The notes under the pieces were generated by a model. The model searched no databases. It saw only the letters and a list, made by a program, of their open reading frames with translations, and had not been told where the DNA came from. From contig CM067533.1 of the NCBI GenBank assembly GCA_034509925.1, positions 3,906,035 through 3,970,034 of the forward strand: a stretch of 64,000 nt of DNA, written 5' to 3'. The DNA is from Hirudinaria manillensis. Its lineage: Eukaryota > Annelida > Clitellata > Hirudinida > Hirudinidae. Positions within the stretch are counted from its first letter, which is position 1, and every line of letters starts with the position of its first letter. Below, piece by piece: positions 22,101 to 36,019 of this stretch. Both the position numbers and the translations under genes were made by a program.

Positions 22101-25100
22101 TAACGTTGATTCCAATAGGAGGGATTATTACGTAGACTTCGGACTTCTTAACTGCTAACATTTATCTTTCACCACTGATTAATTGCGATACTACGCTGCT
22201 GTTAATGCTGCACTTTCATTTACGACCATTTACCCGGAGGTCATTTTTCTATGAAATCTATTCATAATTTTGAATCTCGCTTATAAATGTTAATATTATG
22301 AAATTGAAATAAATATTAATATTATAAATAAATAATATTCGTAAATTAAGATGCCTCCAAGATGAAACTGAGATAAAGTCACTTTTCAAATTGATCAATT
22401 GGCTGAAAGACCACGTACTTACGTGCGAGCTCAAGTGCATATCCTTATTCGGGCAAACGATCAATTACAAAGCAATAATAATTTATAAGAGGCCCCTTTT
22501 TCCTGATTGAACGAACCGTTTTCTTTGCAAAATTTTTAAATTTCGGTTTTAAATTTCAAGATATTTCATTTATCAGTGTTAGAAGAAATATACGCATGAA
22601 AATATAAATATGTGTGAAAGTGCAAATATATGTTAAAGTACTAATATGTGTGAAATTATGAAAGATAAAAACAACATTCCACTCATATGCATAAATTAGT
22701 TGTTTTTTTAACATCCGGCACCGGATATTCATCGAATACTTCGTATTTCACACACATATCGAAGATGAATGTTAACTTACAACTTATAACTTAATTATAT
22801 ACACACACATTATTTTGAAATTCTTGGACGAGCTTTCTGGCAGAGATCTTCAAAGGATTGGTCCCCTCGACGAGTGTTTCGGGACTGAATCCTGACACTC
22901 TCCGGACTGGATTGGGCCGCATCCGGTGATCAAGCGGATGTCCCTGCCATCTTGTCTTTTCCAAAAACAACAGCACATCAACTTTCCTATTGACGACTCA
23001 GCTTTCTTACAAACAACATGAACTCGCACCGATATTCAAGAAAAAAACCGCGAGAGCTTCGCCGTCCGAAAAAATCGACAGAGTCGCTACTGCAGCGCTT
23101 TTTATATCACCTTGATGTCCGGGGTGCCTCTTTCTTGGCCTTACTCTGGTGCCCTAGTTTTGGTGGAGTGGACGGGGACGACTTGTGTCGCATTGCCTGG
23201 AGGCTTATATGCGATCCTTCATGGTTCAGATCAAGTGCGATGCCGATTCTGCGGTCTTGGTTATCTTCTGGACAAAATGCTTTGTCTGTCTGTTGGTAAG
23301 GTCTATTCCAATGAGAAAGGCATAGGAAGACTTGCCTACCAGTCCTCTTGCTCCGACTTCTATGGGAGTCACACGGGCGCTCTATCTCTTTCCCTCTAGC
23401 TCCTCGGTCGCTCTTTAGCATATTACTGATTTCCGTCATTTCAACGATTGATGAAGGAGTCGATTGCCGACGCCAGTACCAAATCAGGCCGCTTTCCTTC
23501 AACACCTGGTGATGGTGCCTCTCCCCTGCAGGTCTGCCGCAATTGTCCAATCTTTGGCTATAGACGGCAATTCCCTCCTTTGGACTTTCTTACTGCGATG
23601 CTGTGTTGAGCCCTCCCTTAAGAAGTATATTCTTCTTGACATTTGCCTAGGAGTATGCTGTTTTGTCGCCTCGACTACGAACTGGATTTGATTATGTCCC
23701 CATGTATAGCGACCATGAGCAATGGCTTACGTGCACAATGAAAGCACAAGTCGGAGTGACTGGACACCTCGACGGAGCTCAGAGCTGGCGTCTTGAGCTA
23801 TCCTCCACTTCTGCAAGTTGGGCCTGAAAGGGATTACGTCATAGACCGATCTTATAAGGAATGCCAAGCGAAGGGTAGACTTTTTCCAAGTGTCTTTCCA
23901 TATGATGGATCTTTGGATGACATCTTCCCAGGTTCTCCACTGGCCTTGCTGGCTTTATTGCACTGCCAGAGCGATTCTTTCGGTCTCCATATGACGATAT
24001 AGACGGCGGTAACCCTAACTATTTCCTTGTACACCGATTTATTATCCTTTCCATCTCTTCAACCGAGTGCCTATTTTTTTTAGATGGTTATCAGTCTTGT
24101 TAAAGAAGAGTCTGCAGGAGCCCTGCAGATTCAGCAATCGCTTTCAGACTATCGGTCATCCTACTGACTATGGCAATATACATATAGATATATAAGATAC
24201 CTTTGTCAAAAGGTCCTAATAATATATATCAGGATGATAATAATAGTAAGATAAATGATTTTCCTAATCCATGTTTATTCAAATACAGTTTTTGTTTTCA
24301 GTCTATTGGAAACACTTCTAACAGTTTTAATTTTAAATTTCGAAAACTCAAAAATTTGGTAGTGGTTTTTTTTTATCTAATATCTTTATTATTATAATGG
24401 TTATAATAATAGTTTTATTATAGGATTGTATTTATAAATGTAGCAAAACGAACGTAAAAATGCGTTCCGGCATCTTTTTTTTTTTCAGAACAATCACTCT
24501 TTGTAAAATATACATTGTATATTATGCAACGTATATCGTAATAACTTAAAACTTTCTGTTTATTGGGTTGCAAGTTCAGACAAAATAAGCAAAAGCTTTT
24601 AAAATCTATAAATCCCACTCAGTCGATTGAACGATAATGCCTTTAAAACTAATTGGATCGCCATGGAAACAAAACATATATTACTATCATCATCATCATC
24701 ATCCTTCCATTACATGACCGGTCGCACACTTTTTGTGTCAGAATGTTTAAATTGTCCATAGGTTCCCATCAGAGGTTATCATCAAAGACTTTTACATTTC
24801 AACAATAATTTCCTATCGATTTCCATGACTTTCGGAAATGTTTACAAACCTTAATGTTTAGTTTAAATTTATCCCATATTACCGCAAACTTAAGCGCCAT
24901 TTTTGAGATTTATAAATAATTAAGTTTATGCAACGGACACTAATTTATTAGAACAATATGTGAGCTTTTTTTTTCGCATGTTAAAGACATTGAAATCCTA
25001 ACCTGCACATCCCTGCCGTCACAACAAGCTGTGATCAACAAACAAATGAATAACATCGGCGGCATATCAAAGAGAGTTTCTTTCGTACTCGGTCAGATGA

Positions 25101-28100
25101 ACCTTGCGAGAGGAGATTATAAGACATGTTGCAGTGCGGGATGCAAGTGAAGTTTAAGGACAGGGGATGTTGATGCTTCATAATTCTTTTGCAAGCAATA
25201 TTTTTTTCTCTCAAACTATTAACCATGGATGTTTGAAACATTTCCAGATCGAATGGTATGAATTTGGTTGAGATTTCCTTTTGAGTAATGTGTCAATCAA
25301 AAGTTTTTGATCGCTAAACATCTTTTTTCCATCGATTTTAATGGACAGATGACCGCGCATAAATCATTAGGCACCCTGGTTTATTGATTTCGATATTAAT
25401 ATGTAATATTAAGCATCTGTGATAAGAATCTGTCTATGAATCTCTGAGCATTTTATCTCATGTTCCATCGGCATCGATGGATTTTCAAATCGTTTTCCAG
25501 AAAAGACATGACAACCCCAATCATCATCGTCATCGTCATCGACCGTAACCATCAGCGCTATCGTTAGCAGAATTTCGGTCATCATTATCTTGAAATCATC
25601 TACTCATCTTTTGAAATGCACTCGTCTAATGAACCATGCATCATTAATGAAGACACGTGCATCGCTTTAAAACATTTTGACCAACACGAGTCAATGACCG
25701 TTAGTTCCGACATTGGAGTTTTTTAATCCTTGTTTCTTTTAACACTTACTTGTAATAGTGGTGCTATTTAAACTTGGTGTAAACGTTGCTACGATGTGTA
25801 AAACTTCTTTGGCACGGGAATATATTAATTTCAGTGATAATGAATAATAACATCTTTCCATCATTTTATCAAAAATAGAAAATGCCTAAAAGTTGAAAAG
25901 CAGCGAGAGTCATTATGGCAGCTGAAATCGTAATTATCTGACGACGACAAACTTTTAAATTATAAATTAAGTACAATTATTCATTTCCGTTTTGCGTACT
26001 TTCGGTAGCCCTGAAAGAGTTGTTTGTGAATTACTGGCTGCCACAAATATGGGGGAATGGAGATTGAGACACTTTCCGTTCAATCGAATTAATTTTAATA
26101 TTTAGATACTTTTAAATTTTATTATATTTTATAAGCTTTATATTTATATAACTTTAATATTTAACATTTTTCGACGAATATTTAACATTACGACACATAA
26201 ATATTTGGAATTATTGATTTTAATATTAATATTAATATGTAATATTGAACATATTATGCTTCACTTATTTATGAAAGTTTTTATTGTCAAAGCCAGAATT
26301 AATCATAATTTATTAAATTTTGCAACCTGTGATTATGTAACATTAACTCACGCATCGTTTAGAGGGTAAAAATGTCTCAGCCAATCTCAGCCGTAGTGAT
26401 CGACCGGGGCGACAATTTTAGCCGGGACCGGGGCCGGGGCCGGGGTAGGGGGAGCGGTTGCCGGGGGCAGCCGGGACCGGGGTTCAGGCGGGCCGGGGTT
26501 AGCCGGGGCCGGGGTTGAAGCCGGGGTTGGGGAGGCCATCTATAATAACGTTAACTAACGGTGCTTTTATTCTCTAAACATGTTGTAAACGTCAAATAAT
26601 ACATAAGTATGCTTATTATGTCAAAGAGATTCTGTAAAACCTGTAATAAAAAAAATTTTCACAACGACAACTTTTCCACGCTCCGTTGCGAAAACTTAGA
26701 AAAACATTAAATCGTTGATGGAATCTCATGAAAATCAAATCTTTTTGAATACTAATTGATTACTGTTTTGTGAAGGCCATAGTGATGAAAGTTAAACGGT
26801 AATTTTTTTAAAACTCATAGTTTTAAGGACATCATTCCAGGTTCCAGCCGATGATGTTTATTTAAATCCATTGAGTTAAGGAAACTTTCTCAGGCTCCTT
26901 TTGATGGGAGGGTGCCTGCATCTTGTTCAGGAACAGAGGAGGGTCATTCAAGCAAGGACAACGACCTGTGGGAAAAAGTATTGAGAGAAGAAGCTTCCGA
27001 AATTACGGGAAAGAAAGCACCCGAAGCAGAGAGGGAATTGGAGGCTTACCTTTCAAAAAAGCACATAAATAGAACGGATGACCCATTGGCCTACTGGAAA
27101 ATTTACAGGAGCGAGTTACCAGGCTTGGCGAAGCTGGCAAGGATTTACCTAAGCCCACCTCCCAGTTCAAATGATAGTGAACGGGAGTTTAAAGTGACAC
27201 AGTCTATTCAAAAGGGAGAATTAGACTGTTGCCAAAAAATGTTGAAACTTTAGTATTCATTAAGTATAACTTAAGAGCTCTATCGTACTCCACTAATTTT
27301 CCGGCTGTACCTGAGGACTTTAACTCTCCGAACGATATATTTTATGATTCGTCGGATGATGAATAAATTTTATTTAAGTTGACAAAGCTAAAAATTCGAC
27401 TTTTGTTTACCCCCGGCTAAACCCCGGTTGAATTTAAGCCGGGGCGGGACCGGGGCCGGGGAATGTTAAAAAGCCGGGACCGGGGCCGGGACCCCGGTGG
27501 TAAAAAAGGCCGGGGTTCAGCCGGGTCCGGGGTCCCCGGTCGTTCACTACTCAGCCGGTATTGGTTGAGACACCATCAATCATGAATGAGGCACCAGTAA
27601 AACCGAGTACCACTTTTATTATTATACTTTTATAATTATAATTTTATTATTATATTATATCTAATTTATAATTATTTAATATTATACTTTTATTATTGCT
27701 GTTGTAATTTTTTGCTCCAATATGAGACTAGTGACACATTGTATATGTTGATTTAACATCATTTGGACTAAATGCTCGATGGGTGCTTGAAGTTGAATAC
27801 TTTTGGAGATGGTGCTTATTGAATGAACTCGTAGGGTAAAACAGCTCTACGGTAACGACTCTGCTATATTCAATCACGTATTTGTAATGGATAGTTAATA
27901 TTTAGCACAAACAAATGATAATTTAAGAATTTTTATTTAGAATCCCTAATATAATCACATATCATTTGCCAGCTCTGTGCAAGTTTTAATGTTAAATGGA
28001 GGTAAAATATTGCTGGATGTTAACAGAGATACTGGGGTTGGGTAGCCGGGGAAAGGAGCGCAGATTTGGGTGTCTTGCCAAACGGGCGCCAAATATCCTC

Positions 28101-31100
28101 GCTATGCCACCTAATAAGGGGCCAATTTGGTGATCATGTCACCATCGACGGATGTCATTTGATGGAGGTGACGGTAACGTGAGAGGATAGGATGGAGTGC
28201 AGTAATGCTTTCAGGGCAGACAATTATGCAGATCTGTCAATGAATCTGGAGGCGAAAGGGTACAAAGTGAGACGTCTCGCTGTCATTCATCCCCTTGCAG
28301 GGGTGTCTCCCCACTAGGGTAAACTAGTTTAGCTGTCAATAACTCTTACACTATCGCTCGCTGATAATCAACTTACCCATGAAGAAATGCCAAATTAACC
28401 TTAAATTGAAAAACAATTAAACAGGATTTAGATAAATAAACGTATGTTACAAAAACGCTGTAATGCAATTACCCGACTTGAAATTTTAGGCCAAAAAAAT
28501 TGTTATTTTATGCCGTACAGCCACAAACGTTCACCAAATTCCACCCGCATTGGAATCATATTAATAGATTAAGTGAGATTAAGTATTAAGTAATAGAAAA
28601 ATGATAAACGCATTTACATAGGGCATATTTTGTAGAAAACGAGCTGTTTCAACCAACCCTGTATCACCATCTTTACTCTCTACTATTGCATAATATGAAA
28701 TACATGTATATACTTGCATACTCTTTCTATACGCAGCTTCTTCGAAATATGTAACATAAGAGAAAATTGCAATAGCAATGTATCACAAATGGCCCAGAAA
28801 TACATGAAATGAATCTTTATCAAAACATTATTGTGACGATTTAAAAGCACTATTTGTCTCTTTTAAACACCTACCTTATCTGAGGAGCTTCATTTTACAT
28901 ACGTGGTTTCTAAAGGAGCCAAGTAAGACGCCTGATAGCGGTAAAGATTAACTTTATTTATGCATTGGGTGTTAGCATTAAGCAACGGATGGCTTTTTAT
29001 TAATTTGAACTTTTTTAAAATTATTTCTGCGTGCTTTGGCCAACTTAACCATTGCTTGTGTGGCTTAAAATGTAGTTTAACTTCCGGGATGATGAATGAA
29101 TTTTGTAAAAACTCGAATTTGATAGTTTCCCTGTCACGCGTTTATAAGAAATGGTCCGTGATACTCATAGACTTAAAAAACTATCAATATGTTATTTCAT
29201 CTCGAACGAATTAGAATCTCAATCGAACAAACCGGAACCTTTTCATGAAGATTTTAAATTAATTTAATCGATATTCACTTAATGAACTGAATAAAAAATA
29301 ATAGGGTTGATGTTCAAACGCTTATTTGCATCAAATTATAATTCATCAAATTATGTTATAACACCTTTTAATCTATTTCACATCGTGCAATTAAATGTTT
29401 TCCCGGTTAAGAACACAATCTAGAAAATCATTAGATCACTAAAATGTCTTTAAAAAATAAAAATTTCCGACAACAACAGCAGCAACTAATTCACCAAATT
29501 CTATCAAATTGTCTTATATGAATATATATGAAAAATTATGTCAAAAATGTCTCATGTCAAAGTCTGATTCAAATTCTTTTTCAACTGACACGAGTCATTC
29601 ATCATTCCACAAATCTCCAGCAGTTCCTATCAACCAGAAGACAACGATTTAATTAGTTTGTCTCTTTAAATGCCGTTCCGCAAAAACAACTAAAACGTCA
29701 CGAAAGGATTTTTACAACTGCTATCTCCTTCTTAACTTAGCTTAACTGAACGAATGATAAGGATATTTGCTATTGATTACATTGATGCATTCAAAGAATA
29801 CTCTGCAAAGGGCAACTGAAAATGGCCGAAAGAAAAGCCACTTTTGTTTGTGATCTTAAAAAAGATGAAGAAAGATGGCAAACTTGAGATGACAAGGAGG
29901 ACGTCATCCTCTGCAACAGAGGTTCCAAGTACTCGCTACGAACGAGTTGCAGGTGAATCAAATTGAGAACCATTGACAACGCCAAACGACGTTCGATGCT
30001 CCTGTCGAATCATCGTAGCATGAGGAACCAGAAACAATGTTTGTCGAGATTTGGTGAAAGAAGAAGATTTATTTCCACAAATGAATTCGGTTTTTGATAA
30101 TTTTTTACAAGGATAGTTCAATAGGAAAGATTAGGAAACGTTCTCAATAAAAAGTCTCAAAGTGTTTTTAAATTAAAGTTTGCAGATGGCAGGTCCATCG
30201 GCCTTGTTGGACACATTTGAAGCAAACTTCCGTTTCTTCAATGAAAGTATATTTCACCACGACCTTATAAAAACTGTCTCCTTGAAGTTTCGATGAACGT
30301 GCTCCATTACGTTCAAATTATAATTTCTTTCTTCCGGTGACGTTGCAGTTCAGAAATTGTTTTTAAAATAAACAAAATAAACATTAATAAAACAAAATCA
30401 CTTTTAATGTTTGACGGTACCGGACTTAATTCTATTTAAAAGCTTTAAGTGATTTCTTTTGATTGACACGCGATACAATAGCAATTCTCTGTGACGTGCA
30501 CATACAAAATTGCGACATCGGATAATTTGCTTAACTTAACATGAAGTTACTCTTGATTTGATTTTGGTTTATTTGTTTGTTAATTAATGCGATTCACATC
30601 CATTTTCAAAGAATGAGTGCTGGGAAAATCAAGAATGAATGAGGCTTAGAAAAAATACTGAAGTTTCATAAAAGGAACATCAATCTTAAGTTCCTTGAAT
30701 TCGTAGGTGTTTTACTCGAGAATTTCCTCTTCCAACAAACCATTGAATGATGGTTTCATTTCACTAAAATAAGTGAATTTAAATTCGTTTACCATTTTTT
30801 TAAAACGCGAAATTAAATTAATTTAGAAAAGAAAATGTGGAGGATAAAACGTTGTTAAAATATAGATTAAAACAAACAACAATGAAACGAACAAGTTGGT
30901 GAACTCACAGTGAAAGAAATGTAAGGCCTGACAGTGACCAGTGTTTTCCCCTCGAACGGTTGTCTGCAAATTGAACGTTAAAATGCATTCGACAGATGGC
31001 CTCAGCGAAAAATCAAACGACATATTAATCCAGTTAACGTTTCACATTTTTATGATATTTCATAATATATATTCCATATTTATAATATATTCCAGATATT

Positions 31101-34100
31101 TCCACAACATTTTCGCATAAAATGTCCGAAATAGTAATTAAACTTCTGAGGTAAAAAAACAGGGAAAACTGCCATTCGAAACATCAACGAAGTTTCGGAT
31201 TTTCAGAGGAAATTCATTTGAATTTTTAAAACCATCGTAAATTAAAGAAGAATTGTGCTTTGGAGATTTTTGCTTTCAAAGAACTCGTGTTTGTTTTTGT
31301 CTGTTTGTTTTTGTTTGTTTGTTTTGTTTGTTTTTTTGTTTGAAACAAATGTACACGCATTTGCCCGAATTTCTGTTTCCGTGTGAAACTCACTTCCTGT
31401 TGATGATGACGTCACCCTGGACTTGAAAAGATGATTCGTTTGAAGTGACGACGTCGAGAATTTTTATGCCGTTGAAGGTGACTCCTGATTTATAAATAAA
31501 TAATTAAATAAATAAAGTTTGAATTTTCGTACATAATGAAGTTCCATTTTTATTATATGTATATATTTTTATATAATAAATTATTCGAAACTCTTGACAT
31601 ATCTTTCTGTTGGGGATCATCAGAGGATTGAAAAGGTTAAAGGAATTATGGAAAACTTAAGAAAATTCTCCTCGACCGGGCCAATATCGGATATACAAGA
31701 GATGCCAGAAGATGCTCAAACTACTCCACGCCAGACTTGTATTCTGAAAAAGTATTCTGTAGCACAACAAGTACCAGTACTTAAGGTTCTAGTACCAGTA
31801 CATATATGCTTACCGAAAGCAATGGTACTAAGCTGAGTACCTGTATCTAGCAGTTGAAGAGAAAATAGGGTCAACTCAGATATACTGCCGAGGAGCATAT
31901 GGCATGGAACTGCTTTGTAGGGTGCGGATGCTGCGGCCCTGACCTCCGGGAGTGGCAGCATTCAGGGTTGAAACCCTCGAGAAAGATCGAGAGGACCAGT
32001 CCTCTGAAGATCCCAGCCAGAAAGTTATCAAGAGTTTGTATTGGAATAATGGTAATGTATTAAATGGTACATCAATAAAAGAAATATTTCAATTGATTAT
32101 TTATAATAATGTTATTCTCGTCCTACGAAGCCATTACTGGAGCTGTTATCATTGATCTGACTTTCTTCTTTCAGTCGATGCATTGTTGGTGATGGATGGA
32201 AATCCATATCAACAATTGATTTCATACCAAAGATATAAATCACCATTAGAGGTTTGCGTGCATCTTGGTTCTCGAATGAGATTCAACAACAGCGTCGTCG
32301 TCGTCGTCATCATCAGCAACGTTTCCATTGTCATCGTCAGCACCAACCAGCATCAGTACTATGATCATAACCACTTCCAGGAACCCTACCTGTTATGGTT
32401 CCTTGGAAGAAGTTTTGCATGGAGTTGTTTGTGTGAAGTTTCCTCGCGGCCAGGAAGATGCTCTCCTGGTGATTGAAGGTGGTCAGTTGGTTGCCTGAAG
32501 GTCATTGAAATCAGTTAGTTGTTTAAGCGTGATTGATCAGAGTGTTCAATTGGTTGATTGATTGAAATCAGTAGGATGTCAGCATTAGCGGTGCTAGAGC
32601 GGTTAAGAGCGGGTTGAGACTCATTCTCCGACGCCTCAACCAGTTAAGAATGTATTTTTAATTAAGAACGTCTCAGACATCCTATAAATCTCGACGGCTT
32701 GATTGCTCTCATGACAAATTCTCCGCTCCTCCCGTCGATGGTTTCATGCATCTCATTAAATATCGCATTTATTTACAAATGAATGGCGTTACTCGAAGGG
32801 ACATTTGAGTCATCATCATCATCATCATCATCATAATCATCATCGTCGTCATCGTCATCTTCACCGTCGTCATCGTCGTCATGAATGACGTTATCACCAT
32901 CAATTTCGGTTTTTTTCCCAAGACTTTCCCATCTTTTTTATTTTTATTTCTCACCGCCATCACATCCTCACAAGCAGCGAAAAACTGCAAACCTGCAAAT
33001 GCCAAGCTCTCCCCCGGTGGCATCCCAATTGTGCCACCATCAAAATCAATCTGTCAATCAGCGTGCAAGAAAAAAAAATGTCTTTTCCGACCAACCCGGT
33101 GGATGCCAAAATATGCGGGGCGAGTGGTTGAGTTGAAGGCTTGCATTTTGTTCATCCCTGTGGAATCTGATGACGTTGAAGTTGCTTTCCGAGAGCAGAT
33201 CCAGATGAGGGATTGAAATGGAGTGGGTGGTGCTACCCAGGTTGTAAACCGCTTCGACGTCGCTTCTAGTCTGCGATTTTGTTCTTTCGATTATAACCCG
33301 TTGCAATCATTTCTTTAATATTCGGAATAAACGATATTCATTTATTATTTATTTAAATGTTTAATTATTTGATATTATTTTAAACTCAAAATTTTCTGTC
33401 GAATTGAATATTAGAAATCAATCTCGTGGGATAAAATAAAATCGATACAATAAATTGATCGCATAGCATTCGATCTCTTGGATTCACAAATCTGTGAGTT
33501 AACGTGAGTTAAATATAAATGTATTGTAATAACCCGGGGTCCTCAAACTAATTATAGAAGGTCAGGTTTATTGAAAGTTGTCAGATGGCTTGGAAGATGT
33601 AAAAATGCTTAATTGATTAAGTCTTGAAATCTGCTGTTTCTATTACTCTCGCTCCACTTTCCGAGGTAAATCCATTTGTCAAGGTACATAACCAAAGAGT
33701 CTGAATAGCACCAATTTAATTCTCAAATTATATTGCCACTAAATTTAATTAATTATTAAATTAATTAATCGGCAATATAATTTTAAATATTATTCAATTT
33801 CTAGGGATCCAACACTGCCCCCTCCTTAAATCTGTTCGTCCCGAACAGACATCTATTCCCATTTTCATTTTTACTCTCGGAATAGGATCCGATCTTCCAA
33901 CAATCTCATGGCTGCAAATCCCAGATCCATTTGCTTTGTCATCTTCTGGGATTTCTGTCTCCTCCCTTTTACTTCTGCGTCCCGCAAGTTTCAGCCGCGG
34001 AACATCGCCATTTCTATGCACGCTCTCCTGCTCCACGATGTCGCCAGATCCCAGACTCTCCTCAGGATCACCTGCTCCACTTTCCATGCTAGGCACTCTC

Positions 34101-35988
34101 CTGAAATCCCGAGCACTCCCTTCTGTTATTTCCAATGGAGCCGAAACATCCGCTGGTAAATCCATGGGCTGTTCTGTAGACTCTACTTGTTCCACCATCA
34201 AATCCGTGCGCTCCACCGGCAACTCCACGTGACTCATCAGTAATTCCTCCGGCTGCACCAATAACTCCACATGATCCACCGGCAAACCTACGGGCTCCTC
34301 CGAAAGCTCCACTTGCTCCACTAACACCTCCGTGAGCTCCCCGAGCCCTGCCGACGACTCGACCTGATCTGGTAACTCTATGGGCTCTAACGTCGAGTTC
34401 TCTAAGTCTGCCATCACGCACAGAGTTTCTGGAGACACGAACGCACTGTGGTCGGGTGTGTCTTCTAATGACTCCATCCCAATGCTGCCAGAAACGGTAC
34501 TTGGAACATCAGAACTCTTCTCAGTAGAGTTTCCACCAGAAACCAAAGAGACATCCTGACATGGAACCGCTGTGTTTTCCAAATTGCCCCTAATACTCCT
34601 CCTCCACTCCCTAAAATCCTCTGTGCACTTTCTCAGAAGATCACGAAATTCTTCCTTTTTTTTATCGGATGGATTCTCAAATTCGTATTCCTCCGGGTCA
34701 TGGCCATTCTCTGTCAGCCATGCCCCAAGTCGCTCCCGTATCTCAGCTTTCGTGCCTTTCCAATCCAGGCCACGATCTCTCAATTCCTGTCTCAATCGAG
34801 GCACGTACAATTCATCCAAGTACTTCGGCATCCTTCACTTTTCAACTAAACAAGCTTCTACCTTAGTTACTTTTGGACACCCTTTAACTCTAAATCCCAC
34901 TCCTGACACCAATGTAATAACCCGGGGTCCTCAAACTAATTATAGAAGGTCAGGTTTATTGAAAGTTGTCAGATGGCTTGGAAGATGTAAAAATGCTTAA
35001 TTGATTAAGTCTTGAAATCTGCTGTTTCTATTACTCTCGCTCCACTTTCCGAGGTAAATCCATTTGTCAAGGTACATAACCAAAGAGTCTGAATAGCACC
35101 AATTTAATTCTCAAATTATATTGCCACTAAATTTAATTAATTATTAAATTAATTAATCGGCAATATAATTTTAAATATTATTCAATTTCTAGGGATCCAA
35201 CAGTATTAATTAGCTCAGAGATAAAAAGAAAATTGAAAACTCACCAACGATAGTTCGATGAAGTCATTGGATGAAAAGCTGTTGAGGAAAAGCAATGTTG
35301 ATCTGTTGTTGGGCATTTCGGAAAGTTTAAAGGCCAGTCCAATTCTGTCGTGTTTCGTGTGCTTCTGAGTTCGAAGTGGAAATTTCAGGAAACTTTTGGA
35401 AGAGAATGTCACCGAAGTGCCCTCTGTGGATTGAAATTGTCATCGGTCATCCACTCATCCAATCGTCCATCCATCCATCCATCCATCCATCCATCCATCC
35501 ATCCATCCATCCATCCATCCATCCATCCATCCATCCATCCATCCATCCATCCATCCATCCATCCATCCATCCATCCATTCATCCATCCATCCATCCATCC
35601 ATCCATTCATCATTAAGCGGGAGAAGAAACGTTTCGCGAGCATTTTGGTAAATACTTAAGAATTATTGTATTAAAGAGTAATTATAAAACAATTAGAGAA
35701 AAATGACGACGTTCCAATGTTTATCGAAAGCAGCCCCGGGAAACGATTCGAAGTTGTTGATGGAAAAAAAAAACGTTAAAAAGTATTTTCCGAGTTTTCC
35801 CGAGGCAAAAGTGGAGGAGATTTATGTTGATGTGGATGCAAAGCAGTGGATGCAAGAATGCAATCAGGAATCAATCCTTCCTGTTCAACGTTGTCCTCTC
35901 AACGATTGTTTCCTTCTCGAAACAATTTCCTCGACAGATCAATTTGTGTCGTTCATCTTATAATTGTTATTAAGTGATTGTTTGATAA

Positions 35989-36019
<31 letters not shown>

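Larger units (their letters stand above)
33521..35206 (-). mobile_element. Gag-only LTR retrotransposon, recently inserted
   Basis: Element 33525-35202 (1678 bp), with two 290-bp LTRs (33525-33814 and 34913-35202) identical by eye, each TG...CA in minus orientation, and a 4-bp duplication GTAT at 33521-33524 and 35203-35206. Next to the minus-strand 5' LTR is a primer-binding site TGGTGTCAGGAGTGGGAT, complementary over 18 nt to the 3' end of animal tRNA-Leu(CAG) as I remember it. Next to the 3' LTR is a purine tract AAGGAGGGGGCAG. The interior encodes one protein and no protease, RT, RNase H or integrase, so it needs enzymes in trans. It lies in a neurexin intron, in the same orientation as the gene. 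Confidence 0.92.

Noticed and set aside
23107-23550. 147-aa minus-strand open frame as a gene
   Set aside because: The homology to an RLE-type LINE is spread over other frames of the same strand with stops, so this frame is a by-product of the relic.
32585-32650. tRNA-like sequence (GCGGTGCTAGAGCGGTTAAGAG, split here for length as an A-box-like stretch followed by GGGTTGAGACTC)
   Set aside because: A- and B-box-like strings exist, but no cloverleaf with paired acceptor stem could be drawn. It may be a SINE head, unproven.
35350-35651. Ile-His-Pro-Ser and Met-Asp-Gly-Trp repeat proteins on both strands
   Set aside because: They are translations of the CATC microsatellite next to a neurexin exon.
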